This document shows, in pieces, positions 44,849-53,413 of a DNA stretch of 60,471 nt (positions are counted from its first letter, which is position 1; the number at the start of each line of letters is the position of its first letter). The stretch spans positions 1-60,471 of the forward strand of contig VGWI01000006.1 in the NCBI GenBank assembly GCA_016873655.1, in the 5' to 3' direction. Made by a program: the position numbers and the translations under genes. The notes under the pieces are model-generated. The model saw nothing but the letters and a program-made list of their open reading frames with translations. It was not told where the DNA came from and did not search any database. This DNA is from Lentisphaerota bacterium (lineage in GTDB: Bacteria; Verrucomicrobiota; Kiritimatiellia; UBA8416; VGWI01).

Positions 44849-45801
44849 GCGAAACACTGCGAGTCGGAGTCTACGGTGTCGGAAGCCTCGGGCAGCATCA
44901 CGCCCGCATTTACTCCGCGCTGCCGGATGTTGAACTTGTCGGCTTGTTCGATACCGACGCCGAACGCGCGGCCAGGGTGGCGGAATCGTGCGGCACGCGC
45001 GCCTTTCCTGACGCGGCTTCACTCGCGGCCGAAATACAGGCGGCCAGCGTCGTTGTCCCGACCCATCTGCACTGCGACCTGTCGCTCGACCTCATCGGCC
45101 GCGGCATACACCTGTTGGTGGAAAAACCGATATCATCCAGCGCGGAAGAGGCGGAGAAGATGGTGGCAGCGGCGGCGGAACGGGAGCTCATCCTTCAGGT
45201 CGGCCACGTGGAAAGGTTCAACCCGGTAATGGCCTTTCTCGAGGAGCGCCTCGCGCGGCCAAGGTTCATAGAGGCGATCCGGCTGGCAAGCTATCCCCCT
45301 CCGCGCGACAACGGCCTGCCGCGCGGCACGGAGGTGAGCGTTGTGCTGGACCTGATGATCCACGACCTGGACATCATCCTCCACCTCGTCAACTCGCCGG
45401 TCGTCAGCCTGCACGCAATCGGGGTCTCGGTCCTGAGCCCGACGGAGGACATAGCGAACGCCCGCCTGATCTTCGAAAACGGGTGCGTCGCGAACGTCAC
45501 CGCAAGCCGCATCAGCCAGGAGAAGATGCGGAAGATCCGCGTCTTCCAGAGCGACACGTACGTATCTCTCGACTACATGAACCAGACCGGCCAGCTTTGC
45601 CGGCGCTCGGGAATGAAGATCGAGGCGCTGCCCGTGCCTATCCAGAAAGGCGAGCCGCTGGCCGCGGAACTTGCCTCGTTCGTCGCCTGCGTGCGCGATC
45701 GGCGCGACCCGGTGGTGACCGGCCGACACGGCAAGCAGGCGCTCCAACTCGCGGTGGAAATCTGCCGCCAGATCCGGGAGAACGCGCAGCGTGACGCCTG
45801 A
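44845..45801 (+). CDS. Gfo/Idh/MocA-family oxidoreductase
   Basis: 318 residues. The N-terminal Rossmann domain starts RVGVYGVGSLGQHHARIYS, with VEKPISSS as the conserved EKP motif; the C-terminal alpha/beta domain has DLMIHDLDIIL, the usual catalytic His region. It oxidises or reduces a sugar with NAD(P). Between lpxI and lpxB with overlaps on both sides, it may act on the lipid A precursor, like GnnA, which oxidises UDP-GlcNAc so that an amino group can be added. No GnnB-like aminotransferase is adjacent. Confidence 0.9.
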   Translation: MSETLRVGVYGVGSLGQHHARIYSALPDVELVGLFDTDAERAARVAESCGTRAFPDAASLAAEIQAASVVVPTHLHCDLSLDLIGRGIHLLVEKPISSSAEEAEKMVAAAAERELILQVGHVERFNPVMAFLEERLARPRFIEAIRLASYPPPRDNGLPRGTEVSVVLDLMIHDLDIILHLVNSPVVSLHAIGVSVLSPTEDIANARLIFENGCVANVTASRISQEKMRKIRVFQSDTYVSLDYMNQTGQLCRRSGMKIEALPVPIQKGEPLAAELASFVACVRDRRDPVVTGRHGKQALQLAVEICRQIRENAQRDA

Positions 45802-46972
45802 AGCCGACCTTGGCCCCAGGACAGGCCCGGAGCTTCTCGTCGTGGCGGGCGAGGTCTCGGGCGATATGCATGCCGCGGGGCTCGTCCGCGAATTGCTGGC
45901 GCGCCGGCCGGATCTCCGCGTCTACGGCATCGGCGGGGATCACCTGCGCGCGGCCGGCGCGCATATCCTTCAGGACTCGCGCGACATGGCGGTCACCGGT
46001 TTCGCCGAGGTGACAAAACGCTTCGCGTTCTTCCGGCGCGTGTTCCTGGACCTCGCCGCGCTCGCGGAACGCCGCAGGCCCGACATCGTACTCCTCGTCG
46101 ATTACCCCGGCTTCAACCTCCGCTTCGCCGCGCGCGCCCACGCTATGGGTCTGCGCACCGTGTACTACGTCTGCCCCCAGGTCTGGGCATGGAACCGGTC
46201 GCGGATCGGCCGCATGGCGCAGTGCGTTGACCGGCTGATCACCATATTTCCATTCGAGCCCGCGCATTTCGAAGGCACGGGCCTGCGCGCCGATTTCGCC
46301 GGCCACCCGCTTGTCGCCGAAGCCGGGGCGGCGCTCGCCGAACCGCTGAAGACGCTGCCCTGGCCCGGAGAGCCGCGCGTGGCGCTGCTGCCCGGCAGCC
46401 GCGCGAACGAGATCGAGAGAATCCTGCCCGCCATGTGGCGCGCGGCGGCGCGGCTCGAATGCAGGAGGCCCGGCGCCGGGTTCGTGGTCGCCTGCCCGAA
46501 TCAGGATATCGAGGAAAGAGTGCGCGCCGCGATCGCGGCCGTGCGCGGCGCCGGTCCGACGAGGATCGAGATCGTGACCGGCCACACGCGCCAGGTCCTG
46601 CGCCAGGCAACGGCCGCGATGGTTGCTTCCGGCACCGCCACAATCGAGGCGGCGCTCCTGGGCTGCCCCATGATCGTCGTCTACCGCACCGCCGCGGCAA
46701 CATACCTGCTCGGCCGCATGCTGGTCCGGGTCGCCCACCTGGGCATGGTGAACATCGTCGCCGGCAGGGAACTGTGCAGGGAATTCATCCAGGGCGCGGC
46801 ACGGCCGGAGGCCATGGCTGCGGCGATGGAGCCGCTCTGCGCGGACACGCCGGAGCGGGCACGCATGGTGGAAGGGCTCCGTTCCGTTTCCGAAGCGCTG
46901 GCGGGCGGCGGAACAATGTCCGCGGCGGCAATGGTGGCCGAAGAGCTGGGATGCGCGGCTACAGCGCGGTGA
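45791..46972 (+). CDS. lpxB: Lipid-A-disaccharide synthase
   Basis: 393 residues from GTG 45791, overlapping the oxidoreductase by 11 nt. LLVVAGEVSGDMHAAGLV at the start, FAEVTKRF, VDYPGFNLR, YYVCPQVWAWN and LLPGSRANEIERILP are LpxB signatures, and ATAAMVASGTATIEAALLGCPMIVVYR is the donor-site segment. It joins lipid X and UDP-diacylglucosamine into the lipid A disaccharide at the inner membrane. It converges on the metallo-hydrolase with a 14-nt overlap. Confidence 0.97.
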   Translation: MTPEADLGPRTGPELLVVAGEVSGDMHAAGLVRELLARRPDLRVYGIGGDHLRAAGAHILQDSRDMAVTGFAEVTKRFAFFRRVFLDLAALAERRRPDIVLLVDYPGFNLRFAARAHAMGLRTVYYVCPQVWAWNRSRIGRMAQCVDRLITIFPFEPAHFEGTGLRADFAGHPLVAEAGAALAEPLKTLPWPGEPRVALLPGSRANEIERILPAMWRAAARLECRRPGAGFVVACPNQDIEERVRAAIAAVRGAGPTRIEIVTGHTRQVLRQATAAMVASGTATIEAALLGCPMIVVYRTAAATYLLGRMLVRVAHLGMVNIVAGRELCREFIQGAARPEAMAAAMEPLCADTPERARMVEGLRSVSEALAGGGTMSAAAMVAEELGCAATAR

Positions 46973-47744
46973 AGATCTCGCTCGGCCGGTCGGGATATGT
47001 GAGCAGCACGCGCACTCCCGCATGCCCGGCGGCGGCAACCTTGCCCGACACTTCCCTCAACGCCGCGGCTGGATCGTTGCACTCGGCGCTGAGGTGGGCA
47101 AGATAGACGCATGCGAGGTCGGGCCCGGCGATCTCCGCTATGAGTTCGGCGGCCTGTGTGTTCGACATATGGCCCTGCCGGCCGCTGATCCGCTGCTTCA
47201 ACATCCAGGGGCGCCTGGAATCGCGCAGGAGCCCGACGTCATGGTTCGCCTCGATTACTATCGCGCGGCAGTGCCGCAGCCGCTGGCGTATCAGCTCCGT
47301 GGCCATCCCCATGTCCGTCACCACCGCAACCCGCGCGCCGCCGCCGGAAACGACGAACCCGACAGGATCATAGGAGTCGTGCGGAACGGAGAACGGCTCG
47401 ATGGAAAGATCGCCGACCGTGAACGCGGTGCCGGTCTCGAAAACGTTCCAGCTCAGGCCCCGCATCTTCTCCTTGCGCTCGAGGGCGTCTATCGTGCCGG
47501 TGTTCGCGTAGAGCGCCATTCCGGTGCGGCGAAACAGCACGGGGATGCCGCTTATGTGGTCGTCATGCTCGTGCGTGAGGCAGACAGCGCGGACCGAGGC
47601 GAGATCCGCGCCGACCGCGGCGAGGCGGCCGGCGGTCTCGCGCCCGCTCAATCCGGCGTCAACCAGAACGGCGGAGCTGTCGGACGCCACGTACGTGCAG
47701 TTGCCCGTACTTCCGCTGCCAAGAACGCATACCTTGAGTGACAC
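46959..47744 (-). CDS. Metallo-beta-lactamase-fold hydrolase (YycJ/WalJ-like)
   Basis: 261 residues from GTG 47744 with GGAGG 8 nt upstream. LGSGSTGNCTYVAS at the start is the SGSSGN-like opening of the YycJ family. LTHEHDDHISG is the HxHxDH metal motif, and VVTDMGMAT, EANHD and YLAHLSAECND follow. YycJ proteins are suspected 5'-3' exonucleases or cell-division-linked hydrolases. It is read divergently from rpoN. Confidence 0.9.
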   Translation of the reverse strand: MSLKVCVLGSGSTGNCTYVASDSSAVLVDAGLSGRETAGRLAAVGADLASVRAVCLTHEHDDHISGIPVLFRRTGMALYANTGTIDALERKEKMRGLSWNVFETGTAFTVGDLSIEPFSVPHDSYDPVGFVVSGGGARVAVVTDMGMATELIRQRLRHCRAIVIEANHDVGLLRDSRRPWMLKQRISGRQGHMSNTQAAELIAEIAGPDLACVYLAHLSAECNDPAAALREVSGKVAAAGHAGVRVLLTYPDRPSEIFTAL

Positions 47745-47804
47745 TCCACCCCTCCGCCAACTTTTCCTTGTCGCGCAAACACCCGATCTTGCAGTATGGC
47801 CCCT

Positions 47805-47819
47805 GCCTTGAGGCAAGGC
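47805..47819 (+). promoter_or_regulatory. Hairpin just upstream of the rpoN start
   Basis: GCCTTG, a 3-nt loop AGG, and CAAGGC form a perfect 6-bp stem ending 9 nt before ATG 47829. It contains the AAGG that would serve as the ribosome-binding site, so folding could limit translation. A weak promoter (TTGTCG at 47768, CAGTAT at 47792) would start transcripts at this hairpin. Confidence 0.4.
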
Positions 47820-47828
47820 CAAAACACC

Positions 47829-49259
47829 ATGCCGGGACAAACACTATCACTTTCTCAGTCGCAGCAGCTTCAGATGATTCTGGCGCCGCAGCTCCGCCAG
47901 TCGCTGGAAATGCTGCACCTGCCGATCCTTGAACTGCGGGCCATGATCCAGAAGGAGATGGAGCAGAACCCCACCATCGAGGAGAAACTGCCCGGCACGG
48001 AGACGATCGAAATCGAGCCCGGCACGGGCAAGACCGAAGAGTCCGAAGAAATGTCCTTCAAGGAGGAGTTCGAGGTACTCTCCAAGCTCGACGAGGAATG
48101 GCGCGACTACTTCTTCCAGGACTTCGAGAGCCGCCCGCACTCCCAGGAAAGCGAGGAAAGACGCCAGTATCTCCTCGATTCCCTGCCGCAGCGGGAGTCG
48201 CTCCAGGAACACCTTCTCAACCAGCTGCACCTGGCCGGGCTCTCCGACCGCGACAGGCAGGCGGCCGAACTCCTGATCGGCAGCATCAACAACGACGGGT
48301 ACCTGACCACGGGCACGGAGGAACTGGCGGCTTCGGCAAACTGCGACGCCACACACCTGAACGACCTGCTGACCATCATCCAGGATTTCCACCCGAGCGG
48401 CGTCGGCGCCAGGGACCTGCGCGAATGCCTGCTGATCCAGCTCGAACGCCTCGGCCAGAGCGATTCGCTTGCCGCCGCCATCGCCCGCGAACACCTGGAG
48501 CTGCTCGCCGCCCGCAAGATACCCGACATCGCCAGGGCGCTGAGGGTTACGAACGAGGATATCGAAGCCGCGATGCGAATGATATCCTCGCTCGACCCGA
48601 AACCCGGCAGGCTCTACTCGGACGACACGTCCAACTACGTCCTCTCCGAGGTCGTTGTGAAGAAGGTGGACGGGAAGTATGTCGTCATCCTCAACGACGA
48701 CCAGCTCCCCCACATCCGCATAAGCAAGCAGTACCGCGCGATGCTCGAGGATGAGAACATCAAGCCGGAAGTGAAGAGCTACATACGCGAACGCATCCGC
48801 TCCGGGGCGTTCATGATCAAGAGCATCCACCAGCGGCAGAAAACGATCTACCGAATAGCGTCGGAAATCGTCACCCGCCAGACCGAGTTTCTCGACAACG
48901 GCGTTTCCCACCTGAGGCCGATGACGATGGCGGAGATAGCGCGCGCGGTGTCGGTGCACGAAACAACCGTGAGCCGCGCGGTGTCGAACAAGTACATGAA
49001 GACGCCCATCGGCGTGTACGAACTGAAGTACTTCTTCACACCCGGCATAAAGACCAGCGACGGCAGCGAGGTGTCCAACAAGTCGGTCAAGGACATGATT
49101 GCCGCGATGGTGGCGCGGGAGGATCCCACGAACCCGCTTTCAGACCAGCACATAATGGAAACCCTGAACCAGCAGGGCCTGCAAATCGCCCGCCGTACGA
49201 TCGCGAAGTACAGGCTTGTTCTCCACATTCCTCCTTCGCACATGAGAAAGAGTTACTGA
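47829..49259 (+). CDS. rpoN: RNA polymerase sigma-54 factor
   Basis: 476 residues from ATG 47829 (MPGQTLSLSQSQQLQM). Region I is Gln- and Leu-rich (QLQMILAPQLRQSLEMLHLPILELR) and contacts activators. Region II is acidic (ETIEIEPGTGKTEESEEM). The core-binding domain runs about 115-300, the helix-turn-helix is MTMAEIARAVSVHETTVSRAVSNKYM, and the RpoN box reads ARRTIAKYR near the C-terminus. ATG 47796 is an alternative start but has no Shine-Dalgarno site. The NtrC-family regulator at the window end is a likely user of this sigma factor. Confidence 0.97.
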   Translation: MPGQTLSLSQSQQLQMILAPQLRQSLEMLHLPILELRAMIQKEMEQNPTIEEKLPGTETIEIEPGTGKTEESEEMSFKEEFEVLSKLDEEWRDYFFQDFESRPHSQESEERRQYLLDSLPQRESLQEHLLNQLHLAGLSDRDRQAAELLIGSINNDGYLTTGTEELAASANCDATHLNDLLTIIQDFHPSGVGARDLRECLLIQLERLGQSDSLAAAIAREHLELLAARKIPDIARALRVTNEDIEAAMRMISSLDPKPGRLYSDDTSNYVLSEVVVKKVDGKYVVILNDDQLPHIRISKQYRAMLEDENIKPEVKSYIRERIRSGAFMIKSIHQRQKTIYRIASEIVTRQTEFLDNGVSHLRPMTMAEIARAVSVHETTVSRAVSNKYMKTPIGVYELKYFFTPGIKTSDGSEVSNKSVKDMIAAMVAREDPTNPLSDQHIMETLNQQGLQIARRTIAKYRLVLHIPPSHMRKSY

Positions 49260-49314
49260 GCCGCTTCACGCCCCGAGCCCGGGTGGGCGGCCGCCCGCCA
49301 TGGAGGCCAGCCGC

Positions 49315-52300
49315 ATGCTCGAAAGCCTGTCCGGCCCGGCCGCCGCGCTGCTCCGCGCGCCGCGGCCCGTTGCCGTTCCGCGCCTGCCGCTGGCGGCGGA
49401 AGCCCTTCTCCTGCGCGCCATGCACCGCGAATCCGCCGCGCCGCTGGTGTGGATCGCGGACTGCCAGGCTTCGCTCGATGCGATGCACCGGAACTTCCGC
49501 GCGCTCGCGCAAGGCCCGGATCAGGACCCGGCAATTTACTTCCCGCCGCGGGATGCCGCGCCGGGAAGCCGCGGCGACACGGACATCGAAGGACACAGGC
49601 TTCACGCCCTGCGCGCCGTCTCGCTCGCCTGCACGCCCGCCTCGCGGTCGCAGCCGCTGATTCTCACGACCGTCCAGGCCCTGATGCAGCAGGCGCCCGA
49701 CCCCGCTTCGCTCGACCGCGTGGCGGTGAGCCTGCGCGAGCACGAAGAAGCCGACCTCGGCGCCGTCGCGGAACGGCTCGACGCCATGGGCTACCGGAGA
49801 ACGGTCGAAGTGCGCGAGAAATCGGAATTCACAGTTAAAGGAGGGCTTCTCGACGCATGGTCGCCGGATTCGGAAATGCCGGTCCGGATCGAGTGGTTTG
49901 GACAGAAGATCGAGTCGCTGCGCACATTCGACCCGCTCACTCAGGTTTCCGTACGGAAGACCGGAGCCGCCTCGCTCCTGCCGGCAACGGAGCCGGGAAC
50001 ACCGGCGGCCGGCCTGCTTGACTTCCTTCCGGGCAACACGGTCTTCTGGTGGAGCGACATGCCGGGCGCAGCCGAACACGCCGGCGTCTTCGCCGAAAGC
50101 CTCACGGAATCCGGCGCCGCCGCGCGTTTCGCAACATGGGAGGAGCTCGCTGCCGCGGTATCCGGACGCGCGCAGGGCGTCGAAGTGCAAGGCGCGTCTC
50201 TCGAGGCCGCCCCGGTCGAAGGCTTCCCGGCCTTCGAGCCGGTGTTGCCGCCGGCCCCCGCGGCCGCCGGCATGTTCGAGCCAGACCGAGCCGGGGCCGA
50301 ACGGCGCAGACTTATCGGCCGCCTGTGCGAACTCGCCGGCGCCGGATGGGATGTGGCCGTCTTTCTCGACACCTCCGGCGAACTCGAACACTTCAGGGAG
50401 AACCTGCCGGAAGGCTGCGGCGTGCAGGCGCGCGTCGGCGCCGTTTCCGAGGGGTTCATGTGCCCGGCAATCCGGCTGGCGCTGGTCTGCGAGGGCGATA
50501 TCTACGGACGCAAGAAACTGCAGGTCGGGCGCTACGATCCGCGACCGCGCAAACCCGGCGCGGCCGAGGCCGGCGACCGGATAGGAGACCTGTCGCAGGT
50601 GGAACCAGGCGAACTTGTCGTGCACGCCGACCACGGCATCGGCCGCTACCTCGGCCTCTTCGAGATAGCGTTCGAAGGCAGAACCCAGGAGGTCATCTCG
50701 GTCGAGTACGCCGACAACGCCCGCCTGCATGTTCCCGTCTCGCAAAGCCATCTGCTCAGCCGCTACACCGGCGTTTCGCGCCACCACATCACCCTCCACC
50801 GCCTCGGGGGTAAACGCTGGGCGCGCGAGAAGTCCGAGGCGGACAGGGCCGTGGCGGATCTTGCGGCGTCGCTCATAGAAACGCAGGCGCTGCGCGAGAC
50901 GCTCAAAGGCCGGCCGTTCGCGGCGGATAACGTCTGGCAGCGCGAGTTCGAGGCGGCGTTCCCCTACCGGGAAACGCCCGACCAGCAGGATGCCATCGCC
51001 GACGTGAAACGCTGCATGGAGGCGGCGCGGCCGATGGACCTGCTTGTCTGCGGAGACGCCGGCTACGGCAAAACCGAGGTCGCGATGCGCGCCGCGTTCA
51101 AAGCCGTGATGGACGGCGCGCAGGTGGCCGTGCTCGTGCCGACCACCGTCCTGGCCCAGCAGCATTTCAGCACTTTCACCGACCGCATGGCCCCGTTCCC
51201 CGTGCGCATCGGAATGCTGAGCCGCTTCTGCTCGCCGGCGGAACGCCGCGACGTGCTGGCGGGAACGGCGGACGGTTCAATGGATATCGTCATCGGAACA
51301 CACGCGCTCATCGGGTCGAACGTGAAGTTCCGGGACCTGGGATTGGTGATCATAGACGAGGAGCAGCGGTTCGGCGTGCGCCACAAGGAATGGCTCAAGA
51401 AGACCCGGGCAATGGTGGACGTTCTTACGATGACCGCCACACCGATCCCGCGCACGCTGTACCTGAGCATGACCGGCGCGCGGGACATGAGCCTTATCCA
51501 GACCGCCCCGCGCGAAAGGATAAGCGTGGAAACCGTCGTGTCCCGCAACGACGACAACGTTGTGCGCGGCGCCGTTCTGCGCGAACTGAACAGGGGCGGG
51601 CAGGCGTTCTACCTGCACAACCGCGTCATGACGATCGAGCGCGCCGCCGCCCGCCTGCGCGAACTGGTCCCCGAAGCGCGCATCGCTGTTGCTCACGGCC
51701 AGATGCCGGCGGCGGCGCTCTCCCGCATCGTGCGCGGCTTCATTTCCGGCGACTCCGACGTGCTGCTGTGCACCACGATCATCGAGAGCGGCACCGACAT
51801 CCCGAGGGCAAACACAATCCTGATCGACCGCGCCGACCGCTTCGGGCTGTCCGAGCTGTACCAGCTCCGCGGCCGGGTCGGCCGCGGCAAGCAGAAGGGC
51901 TACGCATATCTCCTCCTCCCGCACGGCCGGGTGGAAGCCCTCGCGAGGAAGAGGATCGAGGCCCTCATGCGCCACTCCGAGCTCGGAGCGGGATTCCACC
52001 TGGCCCTGCGCGACCTGGAAATAAGGGGCGCAGGAAACCTTCTCGGCCCCCAGCAGAGCGGGCATATCAATGCCGTCGGGTTCGGGCTCTACTGCCAGCT
52101 CCTGCGCAGGTCGGTGGCGAAAATGAAGGGCGACAAGGTCCCGGAGATCGTGGAGACGGAGGTTGTTCTGGATTTCATCACACTCTCGACGTCGCACCCG
52201 GAGGATCCGTCGGCGGCCGCAATCCCGTATTCATACATAGAGGATGAACCCGTGCGCGTGGGCGTCTACCGCCGCATGGCGGAAGCGGCCGACCCGGCGG

Positions 52301-52572
52301 ACGTCAAAGCCCTGCGGGCGGAACTCGGCGACAGGTTCGGCCGCATTCCTCCGGCGCTGGACAGGTTCCTGAAGATATGCGAACTGCGCACGGTCTGCGC
52401 CGCACAACGGATCAGGCGCGTCGAAGCGCGCGAGGGCAAGGCGATGTTTGAAGGGCCGTCAGGTCTGCTGATGAAACAGCGCAAGTTCCCGCGGCTGTCC
52501 CAGGGCTCACCTGACGCATGCCTGAACGAACTTCTCCGCCTCGCCCGCACCATCCCGCGCTGGTCCACCTGA
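49315..52572 (+). CDS. mfd: Transcription-repair coupling factor Mfd
   Basis: 1085 residues. The start is set at ATG 49315 because GGAGG lies 8 nt upstream; the track start five codons earlier uses that same GGAGG as coding sequence. The N-terminal UvrB-like region (about 1-340) is followed by the RNA-polymerase-interacting domain (GELVVHADHGIGRYLGL), then the SF2 translocase: DAGYGKTEVAMRAAFKAV (Walker A), IIDEEQRFG (motif II), TMTATPIPRTL, and ESGTDIPRANT and QLRGRVGRGKQKGYAYLL in the second RecA domain. The TRCF C-terminal domain closes it. It removes stalled RNA polymerase at DNA lesions and recruits UvrA. Confidence 0.97.
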   Translation: MLESLSGPAAALLRAPRPVAVPRLPLAAEALLLRAMHRESAAPLVWIADCQASLDAMHRNFRALAQGPDQDPAIYFPPRDAAPGSRGDTDIEGHRLHALRAVSLACTPASRSQPLILTTVQALMQQAPDPASLDRVAVSLREHEEADLGAVAERLDAMGYRRTVEVREKSEFTVKGGLLDAWSPDSEMPVRIEWFGQKIESLRTFDPLTQVSVRKTGAASLLPATEPGTPAAGLLDFLPGNTVFWWSDMPGAAEHAGVFAESLTESGAAARFATWEELAAAVSGRAQGVEVQGASLEAAPVEGFPAFEPVLPPAPAAAGMFEPDRAGAERRRLIGRLCELAGAGWDVAVFLDTSGELEHFRENLPEGCGVQARVGAVSEGFMCPAIRLALVCEGDIYGRKKLQVGRYDPRPRKPGAAEAGDRIGDLSQVEPGELVVHADHGIGRYLGLFEIAFEGRTQEVISVEYADNARLHVPVSQSHLLSRYTGVSRHHITLHRLGGKRWAREKSEADRAVADLAASLIETQALRETLKGRPFAADNVWQREFEAAFPYRETPDQQDAIADVKRCMEAARPMDLLVCGDAGYGKTEVAMRAAFKAVMDGAQVAVLVPTTVLAQQHFSTFTDRMAPFPVRIGMLSRFCSPAERRDVLAGTADGSMDIVIGTHALIGSNVKFRDLGLVIIDEEQRFGVRHKEWLKKTRAMVDVLTMTATPIPRTLYLSMTGARDMSLIQTAPRERISVETVVSRNDDNVVRGAVLRELNRGGQAFYLHNRVMTIERAAARLRELVPEARIAVAHGQMPAAALSRIVRGFISGDSDVLLCTTIIESGTDIPRANTILIDRADRFGLSELYQLRGRVGRGKQKGYAYLLLPHGRVEALARKRIEALMRHSELGAGFHLALRDLEIRGAGNLLGPQQSGHINAVGFGLYCQLLRRSVAKMKGDKVPEIVETEVVLDFITLSTSHPEDPSAAAIPYSYIEDEPVRVGVYRRMAEAADPADVKALRAELGDRFGRIPPALDRFLKICELRTVCAAQRIRRVEAREGKAMFEGPSGLLMKQRKFPRLSQGSPDACLNELLRLARTIPRWST

Positions 52573-52611
52573 AACGCTGACGCCGATCTCCCGGACAACC
52601 TGCGCTTCTCG

Positions 52612-52974
52612 TCACAGGCCCGCGAGTCTTCGCGCTGCTGCTTCCTGCGCCATGCGTGACGCCCGGCGCTGTGCGGCCACCGTGTCAACGAGACCGGCGG
52701 CATATAGGATCAGTGCGACAAACAGCGAAATAACCGCCGCCGCGGCAGCCGGCAGCATGTTGCCGGTTCCATCCACCCGCTCAGGGGCGAAGCCGAGGCA
52801 GTAATACACCCACAACACGCGCCCGGTGAACGCAAGGCAGGCTGTGAAGGAAGCAAGAAACCCGCCGCCGAAGAATGCCGCGGCAACCGGCCTGCCCTGC
52901 AGGAGCTGGCCTGCCCCAGGCATCACGAACGCGGAAAGAAGAACCGCGTTGCGGGCTGTGCCGCTGCTTTTCAC
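52612..52974 (-). CDS. Small membrane protein of unknown function
   Basis: About 120 residues from GTG 52974; the 368-residue track ORF is mostly a shadow of upstream sequence. Three hydrophobic segments are visible: LLSAFVMPGAGQLLQG, AAAFFGGGFLASFTACLAF and AAAAAVISLFVALILYAAG, with a basic C-terminal tail. PGAGQLLQGR is the loop seen in TM2-like and other small envelope proteins. GTG overlaps the stop of a ribokinase fragment by 4 nt. The start is uncertain and no function is assignable. Confidence 0.55.
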   Translation of the reverse strand: MKSSGTARNAVLLSAFVMPGAGQLLQGRPVAAAFFGGGFLASFTACLAFTGRVLWVYYCLGFAPERVDGTGNMLPAAAAAVISLFVALILYAAGLVDTVAAQRRASRMAQEAAARRLAGL

Positions 52975-53123
52975 CGCGCATCCATTTCCGCACGCAACGG
53001 CATGCCCGGTTGCGGCGACATCCTGTACCCGACCACGAAATCCGTGTTCGAACTGCCCACAACGACGACGATCCCCGGCACCCCTTCGCAAGCGGCCATG
53101 CGCCCCCCAGTCAGGCAGAGTTT
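52971..53123 (-). pseudogene. N-terminal remnant of a ribokinase/PfkB-family sugar kinase
   Basis: The leftward frame reads GIVVVVGSSNTDFVVGYRM then PQPGMP before a TGA at 52971. This is the N-terminal beta strand and substrate loop of ribokinases (IVVVGSxNxD, followed by P-x-P-G-E-T). The following GGKGANQA substrate and C-terminal DTxGAGD motifs are missing, so only about 40 of about 300 residues survive. The rest of the 52975-53413 interval holds no other gene besides the porin promoter. Confidence 0.6.
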
Positions 53124-53314
53124 CATTCCCAGACACCGGCAAGGCAGCAGAATACCCGCACGCCTGTCTTGCAGCAAGAGACACCATGCCGCCTGCTGTC
53201 GTGATCTCCCCGCAAGCCCGACACCTGTCTGCATGACCTGCCCGACCTCGGCTAGACACTGTCAGGCTCCATGCGACGTCAATGCGGCGGCCCCGCACTG
53301 TCGCACAAACCATG

Positions 53315-53343
53315 TTGCGTTGGGCATGGGGCGGGACTACTAT
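53315..53343 (+). promoter_or_regulatory. Predicted promoter of the OmpP1/FadL-like gene
   Basis: TTGCGT and TACTAT, 17 bp apart. The -10 matches four of six consensus bases, the -35 three. A leader of about 65 nt would precede the start codon, which has a strong GGGAGG site. Confidence 0.4.
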
Positions 53344-53413
53344 CGCCGCAGCCCGCCGGTGCGCGCCGCTCGGTCGCGGCCGCGGAACGGCGGAACGAAG
53401 GGGAGGAACGTCC

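Noticed and set aside
44845-45801. Assignment as gnnA
   Set aside because: The position in the lpx operon is suggestive, but there is no gnnB partner and substrate residues could not be checked, so no symbol was given.
47745-47828. Sigma-54-type promoter before rpoN (TGGC...TTGA)
   Set aside because: The spacing and the -12 element do not fit TGGCAC-N5-TTGC; no convincing sigma-54 promoter was found by eye in the window.
49087-51165. 692-residue minus-strand ORF
   Set aside because: It is antisense to mfd, which has unambiguous motifs; the ORF has no recognisable domain.
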